NCBI GenBank assembly: GCA_012961845.1
Contig: DTYO01000048.1
Coordinates: 1-12,342 of the forward strand
Direction: 5' to 3'
From: Thermodesulfobacteriaceae bacterium
GTDB lineage: Bacteria > Desulfobacterota > Dissulfuribacteria > Dissulfuribacterales > UBA3076
Length of the DNA: 12,342 bases
Position numbers and translations under genes: made by a program. Below, one piece after another: positions 1-6,754 of the stretch. The notes beneath the pieces are model-generated. The model did no database searches. It was not told the DNA's origin and was given only the letters and a program-made list of their open reading frames with translations. Every line of letters starts with the position of its first letter. Position 1 is the first letter of the stretch.

Positions 1-440
1 AGTAATTCGACGTTTTCAGCCAGACGTCCGGCCTCATCAGGAGATGCATAATAGAAGACCTTGTCTCCCAGGTCCGAAGGAGAGATGCGATAATATATGG
101 CCTTGATCAGATCCGGATGACCGCCAAGATGTGCAGCCAGAGAATCTGCAAATTTCCCGGCCTTTTCCCGCCCGGTATCAGTTCCTTCTGTCTCTATGAC
201 CACGAACAGGTATTCCTGGTCTCCGAAATTTTTCAGATAATCGAGGTATCTCTTCTGAAAGGGCACTGAAGGTGAAACAAGATGATCCTGATTGCTGTCC
301 AGCTTCAGGTTCCTGACAGCGTAAACACCTGCAGCAAGAGATATGACCAGGCCACATGCAATTACAAGCCATGGATGCCTGGAGACGATGTGCCATAACC
401 CGCCAAAAATTATTCTGTGCAGCCTGTCACAGGACCTCAT
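1..440 (-). CDS. hpnN: MMPL/RND family transporter, probably hopanoid exporter HpnN (N-terminal part only)
   Basis: This is the first 146 codons of a larger gene that runs off the left edge of the window, so the missing part is the C-terminal portion. The protein starts MRSCDRLHRIIFGGLW. One hydrophobic segment follows at about residues 24-42 (WLVIACGLVISLAAGVYAV), then a soluble stretch containing LKLDSNQDHLVSPSVPF and YLFVVIET. This is the usual start of MMPL-type RND proteins: a short cytoplasmic end, the first membrane helix, then a large periplasmic loop. Its place directly after hpnA, 12 bases downstream of that stop, suggests HpnN, the RND protein that moves hopanoids to the outer membrane in other bacteria. 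The ATG at 440 was chosen; a TTG lies one codon upstream. There is no good Shine-Dalgarno, so translation may be coupled to hpnA. The RND/MMPL class is fairly sure; the HpnN name rests mainly on context. Confidence 0.72.
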   Translation of the reverse strand, partial: MRSCDRLHRIIFGGLWHIVSRHPWLVIACGLVISLAAGVYAVRNLKLDSNQDHLVSPSVPFQKRYLDYLKNFGDQEYLFVVIETEGTDTGREKAGKFADSLAAHLGGHPDLIKAIYYRISPSDLGDKVFYYASPDEAGRLAENVEL

Positions 441-452
441 CAATCCGGTCCG

Positions 453-1454
453 TTACCTGATATACCCGTGTTTCCTGAACCAGTTCAAAGCATCTCTGAG
501 CGCTTCTCTGCTCGGCCTGGGGCGATAGCCCAGTTCATCTTCCGCCTTCCTGGAGGAAAAAAACATTGTTTTTCTGGACATTCTGACTCCGTCCATGGTT
601 ACTCTCGGCTCAGGTCCGCCTCTCATTTCGGCCAGCTTTTCCGAGATCCTGGCAACCGGATATAGAACATTGTGAGGCAGGCGTATCCTAGGCGGCTTCC
701 GACCTGCAATACCTGCGATTTCCGCCAGCATCTCCCTGAGAGTCAGATTTTCCGCACCAAGGATATACCTCTCTCCGATCCGCCCCCGCTCAAGTGCCTG
801 AACATGCCCTTCGGCGACATCATCCACATGAACAACATTGAGCCCTGTGTTGACATAGGCGGGTATTTTCCCGGAAGCTGCATCCACTATCACCCTGCCG
901 GTGGGAGTAGGCTTGACATCCCCCGGCCCTACCGGAGTCGAAGGATTTACTATGACTGCTGGCAGCCCTTCCTCACTGATCATCTTCTTCACAAGTTCCT
1001 CTGCCAGGAATTTTGATCTCTTGTAATGACCTATCATGTCATCCAGGGTCGCCTCGCCGTTTTCGTCCACAGCAGTGCCGTCACTGGTGGTTTTCAGAAC
1101 GGCGACACTGCTGGTGTAGACTATCCGTTCCACGCCATTTTCAAGTGCTGCAGACATAACGTTTCCGGTCCCCTCGACATTCGCCCTGTACATGGGTTCC
1201 GGATCAGGCACCCACAGACGGTAGTCTGCCGCCACGTGGAAGACATACCTGCAGTCTCTGGCGGCCTTTTTGATGGATGCCGGCTCTGTCAGGTCTCCTG
1301 TGACGGTTTCAATTCCCAGGCCTCTTATGTTTCGAATATCGCTGGTAGGCCGAACAAGCGCTCTTACACTATAACCGGCCCTGACCAGTCGTCTGACCAC
1401 GGCCGATCCGACCAGCCCAGACGAACCTGTAACCAGTACTGTACTCTTCTCCAT
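453..1454 (-). CDS. hpnA: Hopanoid-associated NAD(P)-dependent sugar epimerase HpnA (extended SDR)
   Basis: This 333-residue protein belongs to the extended short-chain dehydrogenase/reductase (NDP-sugar epimerase/dehydratase) family. The Rossmann nucleotide-binding motif is at residues 9-16 (TGSSGLVG). The catalytic set is visible as TSS at 114-116 and YKRSK with Tyr144 and Lys148. The segment NPSTPVGPGDVKPTPTGR at about 170-187 is characteristic of the HpnA group. Length is normal and the frame is intact. HpnA is named from hopanoid gene clusters and is expected to act on a nucleotide-activated sugar or a similar substrate for hopanoid side-chain chemistry; its exact reaction is not settled. 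The start has only an A-rich upstream stretch and no clear Shine-Dalgarno. It lies 50 bases after the DUF116 gene and 12 bases before the transporter, consistent with one operon. It could instead be a general cell-envelope epimerase, but the cluster argues for the hopanoid role. Confidence 0.88.
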   Translation of the reverse strand: MEKSTVLVTGSSGLVGSAVVRRLVRAGYSVRALVRPTSDIRNIRGLGIETVTGDLTEPASIKKAARDCRYVFHVAADYRLWVPDPEPMYRANVEGTGNVMSAALENGVERIVYTSSVAVLKTTSDGTAVDENGEATLDDMIGHYKRSKFLAEELVKKMISEEGLPAVIVNPSTPVGPGDVKPTPTGRVIVDAASGKIPAYVNTGLNVVHVDDVAEGHVQALERGRIGERYILGAENLTLREMLAEIAGIAGRKPPRIRLPHNVLYPVARISEKLAEMRGGPEPRVTMDGVRMSRKTMFFSSRKAEDELGYRPRPSREALRDALNWFRKHGYIR

Positions 1455-1504
1455 TTTGTTTGTCTTTTTTCAGTACAAGAACATAAACACACGAAGTGCC
1501 GGAT

Positions 1505-2467
1505 TCAGGCCGTCTGGCTCTTGAGTTTCACTATCTTTGCGGAAGTTTCCGTGTCCGGTCTGGCGGGGACCTCGCTTGAGTGCCTTCTTTCCGGCCGGTA
1601 TTCCGGATCCATGAACATGCGGACGGCAGCCTCAAGTTCCCTCATGGGTACCAGTGTATCGAGACAGGGACCATTTGGTCTCCGGTTGAGTACTCCGTAA
1701 ACCGGAAGTGGATATGTGTCTTGAATGCCGCTGGCCAGGTCCCGTTCACATGCACAGGCAAGTATCATCCTCGGACGCCTCTGCACCACTATACGCCGAG
1801 CTATGGTCCCGCCTGTAGCCACTGCGAGATGTATCCCGTATCTCTCGCTCAGTTCAAGGAGGCCGTCTATGGGGCACCTGCCGCATCTCTTGCAGTTGTT
1901 AATGTTGTAGGTAAGCCTCATCTTGCACTTACTGTTCTGAAGGCAGTGGGGCATAAGCAGGAGCATCTGATCAGGTCTGCAGCTCCTATCCACAGACGAC
2001 ATTACAAGTTCATTGTTTACACTGACAAAAGACGACTTTATCTGGTCCTTTGATATTCCAAGCGCCCTTCCCAGCAGGGTCATCAGAGGGAGAAAAAGTT
2101 TCACAGTAATCCCTCTGATCCTGGAAAACAGTGGCAGGGACTTGCCGAAGGCAAGGTTCAGTACAAGACCGACTGATGCGCAGAACACCATCAGAACCGC
2201 AAATGCCACCAGAACACCAGTTATCCATGGGGCCAGAGGATGGATGCTGCCCAGTCCTATGTAGGGCACCACCCACAGTAAAACAAGAAACAGGATTACG
2301 GTAAGGCTGGTCCCTGCCACAAGACTTATGAACAGCCTTTTCTTTGCCCTTCCCATATATTTTTCTTCACCGGGGCCAGGCGCCTCTTTAGCCTGCAGCG
2401 CCGATTTCGCATCCTCATCGTGCCTTTTGGCCGAAACTTCTTCAGTATCTGCAGTGTGAGATCTCAT
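1505..2467 (-). CDS. DUF116 domain-containing membrane protein, cysteine-rich
   Basis: This 320-residue protein of unknown function has three parts. Residues 1-43 are polar and charged. Two membrane helices follow at about 45-71 and 77-107. A cytosolic-type domain from about 140 to 285 matches the DUF116 family. That domain carries Cys163, Cys175, Cys181, a C192xxC195xxC198 cluster (CKRCGRC), Cys238 and Cys240 (ACACERD) and Cys268, a spacing that suggests an iron-sulfur cluster or zinc. A glycine-rich stretch AVATGGTIARR lies at 215-225. The start at 2467 has a good ribosome site (AAGGA ending about 5 bases upstream); Met38 is an alternative that would drop the charged tail. The gene begins 26 bases after ispH and precedes hpnA, so it is probably co-transcribed with them. 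A role in isoprenoid or hopanoid metabolism is an inference from position only. Family membership is recognised from the cysteine pattern and layout, not from a search. Confidence 0.82.
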   Translation of the reverse strand: MRSHTADTEEVSAKRHDEDAKSALQAKEAPGPGEEKYMGRAKKRLFISLVAGTSLTVILFLVLLWVVPYIGLGSIHPLAPWITGVLVAFAVLMVFCASVGLVLNLAFGKSLPLFSRIRGITVKLFLPLMTLLGRALGISKDQIKSSFVSVNNELVMSSVDRSCRPDQMLLLMPHCLQNSKCKMRLTYNINNCKRCGRCPIDGLLELSERYGIHLAVATGGTIARRIVVQRRPRMILACACERDLASGIQDTYPLPVYGVLNRRPNGPCLDTLVPMRELEAAVRMFMDPEYRPERRHSSEVPARPDTETSAKIVKLKSQTA

Positions 2468-2493
2468 CGTATCCTTCTTGCCGTCCGATAGAC

Positions 2494-3420
2494 CTAAATA
2501 TACATCGATGCGGGCAAACGGAAACGCACGGATTCTTCCTGTCCTTCCATCTCCCTGACTGCTATGTCTGAATATTCACGCAGCCTGCCCAAAACACCCT
2601 GAAGCACCTCTTCAGGGGCGGAAGCACCTGCAGTGAGGCCTATTTTACGGATCCCGTTCAGCCATTCCGGCTTGACATCGGAGGCATCATCCACCAGATA
2701 TGACGGAATCCCGTGGTGGCTGCCGACTTCCCGGAGGCGATTAGAATTTGAACTGTTTCTGGAACCCACTACAAGCAGGAGATCGATTTCCCTCGACAGT
2801 CTCCTGACGGCATTCTGCCTGTTCTGAGTAGCATAGCATATGTCCCTGAGCTCTGCCCCCTTGATGCCCGGAAAACGCTCTTTCAGAGCTGCAGTAACGT
2901 CACTGCAGTCATCCATACTGAGTGTAGTCTGGGTCACAAAGGCCATACGCCCGGGCTCCTTGACTTCCAGATCGTATACCTCACTGGCCGTCGAGAGAAC
3001 ACGAACAGGGCCGGGTACCCTGCCGAGAGTTCCTTCCACTTCAGGATGGCCCGGATGACCTATAATTATGACATCCAGTCCCTGTTCACTGTATTTCCTT
3101 GCCTCGTAATGCACCTTGGTGACCAGCGGACAGGTGGCGTCTATCACCTTGAGGTTTCTGGAAACAGCCTCTTCAACAACCTTGTCCGCAACACCATGTG
3201 CACTGAATACGGTCAGAGATCCTTCTGGAATCTCCGAGAGGGATTCCACAAAAGTAGCCCCCCGGTTCCTGAGACCTTCGATCACGTGACGATTATGGAC
3301 TATTTCGTGCAGCACATAGACAGGAGGTTTATGGCGTTCTATGGTGAGTTTCACAGTCTCTATGGCCCGGTTCACACCGGCACAGAACCCCCTAGGCTTG
3401 GCTAAGATCACTTCCATCAT
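2494..3420 (-). CDS. ispH: 4-hydroxy-3-methylbut-2-enyl diphosphate reductase (IspH/LytB)
   Basis: IspH carries out the last step of the MEP pathway, reducing HMBPP to IPP and DMAPP with a [4Fe-4S] cluster. The three cluster cysteines are present as Cys13 (GFCAGV), Cys97 (DATCPLV) and Cys195 (DICYATQNRQ). Substrate-binding residues are also visible: His42 (HEIVHN), His75 (SAHGV), His125 and Glu127 (GHPGHPEVEG), Thr165 (TQTT), the SSNS group at 223-226 and Ser267 (GASAPE). The 308-residue length is typical for the family and nothing is missing. The first of two adjacent ATG codons was chosen because AAGGA lies 9 bases upstream of it. It sits between hpnB and the DUF116 gene on the same strand, which fits supply of C5 units for squalene and hopanoids as well as general isoprenoids. 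A promoter-like sequence just upstream at 3460-3487 may drive it independently of hpnB. Confidence 0.97.
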   Translation of the reverse strand: MMEVILAKPRGFCAGVNRAIETVKLTIERHKPPVYVLHEIVHNRHVIEGLRNRGATFVESLSEIPEGSLTVFSAHGVADKVVEEAVSRNLKVIDATCPLVTKVHYEARKYSEQGLDVIIIGHPGHPEVEGTLGRVPGPVRVLSTASEVYDLEVKEPGRMAFVTQTTLSMDDCSDVTAALKERFPGIKGAELRDICYATQNRQNAVRRLSREIDLLLVVGSRNSSNSNRLREVGSHHGIPSYLVDDASDVKPEWLNGIRKIGLTAGASAPEEVLQGVLGRLREYSDIAVREMEGQEESVRFRLPASMYI

Positions 3421-3459
3421 AACTGTTGTTCCTTGGGAAAATTATCTTCTACTAACTAA

Positions 3460-3487
3460 ATTAAATAGCCCGCATTGCTCAAGTCAA
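3460..3487 (-). promoter_or_regulatory. Candidate sigma70 promoter for ispH
   Basis: Read on the minus strand, TTGACT (5 of 6 matches to the -35 consensus) is followed after 16 bases by TTTAAT (5 of 6 to the -10 consensus), inside an AT-rich patch of the 147-base hpnB-ispH gap. Expected transcription would begin about 30 bases before the ispH ATG and leave room for the AAGGA ribosome site. This is the best promoter match seen on the minus strand, and it suggests that ispH, the DUF116 gene, hpnA and the transporter can be transcribed without hpnB. Prediction only. Confidence 0.55.
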
Positions 3488-3567
3488 CATGGAGCAACGC
3501 TTATCACGGGACCTGAATTCTCTTATACCACGGAATACCCACCGGTGTCATAAATTCTTTTTCCTTA

Positions 3568-4674
3568 TCAGTATCGCCTTCCCTTCCATACAGCACCCCT
3601 GCCGGCACAGTGGCGAAGGGCCGAACTCCATGTCATCAGCAGAAACAGCATTCCAGCCACCGGAAATACAGCGGCCCAGGTTCTGGCTCTGCCGTAGAAC
3701 ACGAGCGTGGGCACATAGGTTATCGTCATTGCAGTCAGGGCTGCGACTGAGACGCCACGTAAAGTCCAGCCCTTAAAAAACAGTCCTGCCGCCGGCCCCA
3801 GAAACATGAACACCATCACAACGGTAACGGCCATAAGAAGAGCAGGCGAATGCCGAAGCTGCGTAAAGGCGGTTCTTGCCACCATCTCCCATATCGTCTC
3901 CAGCCGATCATATGCCCTGAGGCTTACTGCCGAACGGGTAAGACCTGTCCAGGTACGATATCCCATAGCCTTGACCCGTCCTGCCAGCGCACAGTCATCA
4001 ATCAGTCTGTCCTTTATGGCCTCAAATCCCCCTGCCCTTCTCAGGACCGCTGTCTCAACCAGAATGCAGCCGCCAGCTGCGGCGGCGACATGCGGAAAGG
4101 CGGAGTTGGACAGACGAAACGGATATAGAAGCTTGAAAAAATACACAAAGGCAGGCATCATCATTCGTTCCCAGAAGCTTTCCATCCTGAGATGAGCCAT
4201 CAGCGAGATCAGCTGGACTTCTTTTTCCCTCATGGTATTCCGCAGAAGGGCCAGAATGCCCGGCTTGAGTTCTATGTCGGCATCCATGAGCAGGGTGAAC
4301 CGAGTATTGACGTTCTCAAGTCCCTGCTCCAGAGCCCATAGTTTTCCGCTCCAGCCTTTGGGAAGCTCACGGCCGTGGATTATGGTAAGATTCCCTACGG
4401 ATGCAGCTGCTGCAGCCACGGACGTGCCGTCATCCGAACGGTCGTCCACCAGGATGACAGAAAGGTTTTTCCCCTGGGCATACAACCCATGCAGTGTCCT
4501 TTCTATGTATGCAGCTTCATTTCTGGTAGGGATCACCACCGTGATGTCAGAGAAATCTTCGTCTGCTGACGTACCGGCCGCGTCCAGGTATTCACGGGTA
4601 CTCCACGGGCGCCAGGGAGCAAGAAGTATAGAAAACCAGATAACGGCTCCGGGTATGACGAGTAAGAGCTCCAT
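3568..4674 (-). CDS. hpnB: Hopene-associated family 2 glycosyltransferase HpnB
   Basis: This 368-residue membrane-bound glycosyltransferase has the GT-A (GT2) fold. An N-terminal hydrophobic helix covers about residues 3-20. The catalytic domain shows TVVIPTRNEAAYIERTL at 45-61, the nucleotide-binding LVDDRSDDGT at 75-84, the metal-binding DAD at 131-133 and the acidic IDDC at 225-228 at the expected catalytic-base position. Three hydrophobic segments follow at about 278-300, 305-326 and 333-350. This arrangement is the one seen in HpnB proteins of hopanoid gene clusters. The presumed role is transfer of a sugar at the inner face of the membrane; donor and acceptor are not proven for the family. 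The start at 4674 has AGGAA 9 bases upstream. It is the first gene of the minus-strand group and is divergent from guaA. The GT2 class is certain; the HpnB name is well supported by the neighbouring ispH and hpnA. Confidence 0.88.
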   Translation of the reverse strand: MELLLVIPGAVIWFSILLAPWRPWSTREYLDAAGTSADEDFSDITVVIPTRNEAAYIERTLHGLYAQGKNLSVILVDDRSDDGTSVAAAAASVGNLTIIHGRELPKGWSGKLWALEQGLENVNTRFTLLMDADIELKPGILALLRNTMREKEVQLISLMAHLRMESFWERMMMPAFVYFFKLLYPFRLSNSAFPHVAAAAGGCILVETAVLRRAGGFEAIKDRLIDDCALAGRVKAMGYRTWTGLTRSAVSLRAYDRLETIWEMVARTAFTQLRHSPALLMAVTVVMVFMFLGPAAGLFFKGWTLRGVSVAALTAMTITYVPTLVFYGRARTWAAVFPVAGMLFLLMTWSSALRHCAGRGAVWKGRRY

Positions 4675-4692
4675 GGAACAACATTCCTAATA

Positions 4693-4712
4693 TTGATTTT
4701 CCATGGAATCAA
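4693..4712. repeat. Inverted repeat just upstream of hpnB
   Basis: TTGATT and AATCAA form a perfect 6-bp inverted repeat around an 8-base centre that includes CCATGG. It begins 19 bases before the hpnB start codon and just upstream of its AGGAA ribosome site. It could be an operator or a small leader stem. Such short AT-rich dyads can also occur by chance. Confidence 0.35.
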
Positions 4713-4751
4713 TTTTTCCTAACGGATTTCATCAGAATGTCCACAGGTGCA

Positions 4752-4779
4752 CTGTTTGTCCCGTGCAGTCGGGAAACAG
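4752..4779. repeat. Imperfect hairpin in the hpnB upstream region
   Basis: CTGTTT and CCCG on the left pair with CGGG and AAACAG on the right, giving 10 base pairs with a 2-base bulge (GT) and a 6-base loop (TGCAGT). No T-tract follows on either strand, so it is not an intrinsic terminator. It lies 78-105 bases before the hpnB start codon and could be a leader structure or a protein-binding site. Confidence 0.4.
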
Positions 4780-4987
4780 GAACGCTCGCGAGGGGTCTTG
4801 GAAAACAAAAAATGGGCTCTAATATGTAATTGATATCTGAAACAAATTTGATCGGTAATGTGGCAGCGGTCGGTTGAAAAGACCATTTCAGACCAGGTAT
4901 GAACTTGGCTAACCACCTCTCAGATGTTATTTTTCAGTGTCCCATATTGATTATTTCCAAACGACATGCTCCAAAAGGTGGGCACAT

Positions 4988-5018
4988 CTGATTAATCAGG
5001 AATTTTGTTCCAGAACAA
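4988..5018. promoter_or_regulatory. Twin palindromes, possible operator pair
   Basis: CTGATTAATCAG (4988-4999) is a perfect 12-bp palindrome. Five bases later TTGTTCCAGAACAA (5005-5018) is a 6+6 bp dyad with a 2-base centre. Two strong palindromes this close, near the middle of a divergent promoter region, resemble binding sites for dimeric repressors. The regulator is not identifiable from the sequence. Whether the site serves guaA, hpnB or both is unknown. Confidence 0.4.
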
Positions 5019-5100
5019 GGCGGATAAGAAACTTAACCGCAGACATATCACTGATATTTTGATGATTATTTTCTGCGTCCAACATGGTTATGGGGCAAAG

Positions 5101-5133
5101 GGACAATTTTTAGAGGCACCTGGGTGTCTGTCC
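5101..5133 (+). other. Possible stem in the guaA leader
   Basis: GGACA (5101-5105) can pair with TGTCC (5129-5133). Inside that, GCAC can pair with GTGT (with a wobble) around a short loop. If guaA is transcribed from the nearest weak promoter candidate (5033-5060), this stem would lie in its 5' leader, about 65 bases before the ATG. There is no T-tract and no resemblance to a known guanine-sensing RNA that I can recognise. Confidence 0.25.
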
Positions 5134-5196
5134 GGAAAAAACTAGTCAGACTGAAGTCACGACACCACCAGAAAATGCTGGAGGCATTCAATCACA

Positions 5197-6750
5197 ATGA
5201 CGGATCTACATGAACAGAACATACTGATACTGGATTTCGGCTCCCAAACCACCCAGCTCATTGCCAGGAGGATAAGGGAGGCCAAGGTCTACTGTGAGAT
5301 TCACCCTTTCAGCTTGTCCATAGACAGGATCAGGGCAATGAAACCAAGGGGAATCGTGCTTTCAGGCGGCCCTTCCAGCGTCCATGACACCGATGCCCCT
5401 GCGGTCTCTCCGGAAATCTTCAACCTTTCCATCCCAGTTCTTGGGATCTGCTACGGCATGCAGCTCATCAGCCTCATCAAGGGAGGGAAGATAGAAAGGA
5501 GCGACTACAGGGAATACGGCCCGGCTGAGCTGTCCATCCACGACACTTCGGATCTGTTTCACGGCCTTGCTACCGAACCGGTCAGGCACCAGGTCTGGAT
5601 GAGCCATGGAGACCGGATCCAGGAGCTGCCCCGGGGATTTATCAGCATTGCCGGCAGTGATTCCAGCCCTGTGGCAGCTATGAAGCACGAGACGCTCAAG
5701 ATATTCGGGGTACAATTTCATCCCGAAGTGGTCCATACGGAAATCGGGGTGGACGTACTCAGCAATTTTCTATTCAGGGTATGCGGCTGTTCTCCCACAT
5801 GGGACATGCATTCATTCATTGAAAGCGCAACAGAAGGCATCCGCCGGCAGGCCGGTACCGGCAGGGTGATTTGTGCTCTCTCCGGAGGCGTCGATTCCAC
5901 TGTCACCGCCCTGCTGGTCAACAGGGCGGTGGGACGCCAGCTCACCTGCGTATTCGTCAACAACGGCCTGCTCCGAAGGAACGAGGCCGAAGTAGTCCTG
6001 GCCTTCCTGGAACAGCTGAACCTGAATGTCCGTTACGTAGATGCGGCGGACAGATTTCTGGCCCTGCTTTCAAGGGTGGAAGATCCTGAAAAAAAGCGTA
6101 AGATAATCGGCAGGGAATTCATCAGAATCTTTGAGGAAGAGGCAAACAAGATAGGCGATGTCAACTTCCTCGCCCAGGGGACGCTGTATCCTGATGTGAT
6201 CGAGAGTGTATCGTTCAAGGGGCCTTCTGCCACCATCAAGAGCCACCACAACGTTGGGGGACTTCCCGAGGTCATGAAGCTCGAACTGATTGAACCCCTC
6301 AGGGAACTCTTCAAGGACGAGGTAAGAAAAGTTGGGCGGGAGCTGGGCATGCCGGACGAACTCATACACAGGCACCCTTTCCCCGGCCCCGGCCTGGCAA
6401 TCCGGATCCTCGGTGATGTCACGGAAGAACGTCTGAGAATAGTGAGAGAAGCCGATGCCATAGTCCTGGAAGAGATGAAGACCTCGGGATGGTACAGGAA
6501 GACATGGCAGTCTTTTGCAGTCCTGCTGCCCATCAGGACAGTCGGAGTCATGGGTGACGAACGCACTTACGACCATGTGGTAGCTATCAGGATCGTGGAC
6601 AGTCTGGATGCAATGACGGCAGACTGGACCAGGCTCCCTGCCGAGATACTGGCCAGGATCTCCAACCGCATAATAAATGAAGTGAGGGGGGTTAACAGGG
6701 TCTGCTATGACATCAGTTCTAAACCTCCTGCAACCATCGAATGGGAATGA
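5197..6750 (+). CDS. guaA: Glutamine-hydrolysing GMP synthase
   Basis: GuaA converts XMP to GMP in de novo purine synthesis, using ATP and ammonia released from glutamine. The 517-residue protein has the full domain order. A class I glutamine amidotransferase domain covers about residues 8-195, with the triad Cys85 (GICYGMQL), His175 and Glu177 (FHPEV). The ATP-pyrophosphatase domain has the P-loop SGGVDST at 229-235. The C-terminal dimerisation domain includes HPFPGPGLAIR at 393-403 and ends in DISSKPPATIEWE, the usual conserved tail. Length is slightly under the E. coli enzyme and nothing is missing. The ATG at 5197 matches the family N-terminus (ILILDFGSQ follows at once); GGAGG lies 12 bases upstream, a little far. 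The stop is 4 bases before the dnaE ATG, so the two are likely translated from one message. The first gene after the divergent gap. Confidence 0.98.
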   Translation: MTDLHEQNILILDFGSQTTQLIARRIREAKVYCEIHPFSLSIDRIRAMKPRGIVLSGGPSSVHDTDAPAVSPEIFNLSIPVLGICYGMQLISLIKGGKIERSDYREYGPAELSIHDTSDLFHGLATEPVRHQVWMSHGDRIQELPRGFISIAGSDSSPVAAMKHETLKIFGVQFHPEVVHTEIGVDVLSNFLFRVCGCSPTWDMHSFIESATEGIRRQAGTGRVICALSGGVDSTVTALLVNRAVGRQLTCVFVNNGLLRRNEAEVVLAFLEQLNLNVRYVDAADRFLALLSRVEDPEKKRKIIGREFIRIFEEEANKIGDVNFLAQGTLYPDVIESVSFKGPSATIKSHHNVGGLPEVMKLELIEPLRELFKDEVRKVGRELGMPDELIHRHPFPGPGLAIRILGDVTEERLRIVREADAIVLEEMKTSGWYRKTWQSFAVLLPIRTVGVMGDERTYDHVVAIRIVDSLDAMTADWTRLPAEILARISNRIINEVRGVNRVCYDISSKPPATIEWE

Positions 6751-6754
6751 TCCG

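Larger units (their letters stand above)
4675..5196. other. Divergent intergenic region between hpnB and guaA
   Basis: This 522-base, AT-rich gap separates the minus-strand hopanoid-type genes from plus-strand guaA. I see no credible protein gene: the longest minus-strand frame (4719-4916, 65 codons) has no recognisable sequence and lacks a ribosome site. Several dyads are present and listed separately. Weak plus-strand promoter candidates are TTGGCT at 4905-4910 with TATTTT at 4928-4933 (17-base spacer) and TTAACC at 5033-5038 with TATTTT at 5055-5060 (16-base spacer); each element matches only 4 of 6 consensus bases. No convincing promoter for hpnB was found. No known riboswitch class was recognised upstream of guaA. 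Confidence 0.6.

Noticed and set aside
178..396. Minus-strand frame of 72 codons at the left edge.
   Set aside because: It is out of frame with the transporter that reads continuously from 440 to the edge and shows a membrane helix followed by an MMPL-like periplasmic region; the 72-codon frame has no such features.
1026..1700. Open frame of 224 codons on the plus strand over hpnA and the DUF116 gene.
   Set aside because: It is antisense to two well-supported genes and shows no protein-like motif; the minus-strand frames explain the conservation.
4785..4792. Short palindrome CTCGCGAG in the divergent gap.
   Set aside because: At 8 bp it is too short to stand out from chance and does not pair with nearby elements.
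4719..4916. Possible small protein of 65 residues (minus strand) in the hpnB-guaA gap.
   Set aside because: No ribosome site, no recognisable domain and no membrane or signal segment. It is best explained as a chance open frame.
6707..6754. Upstream ATG that would extend DnaE by 16 residues into guaA.
   Set aside because: The added residues do not fit the DnaE N-terminus, while the ATG at 6755 gives the normal MFTHLHLHTEYS start 4 bases after the guaA stop.
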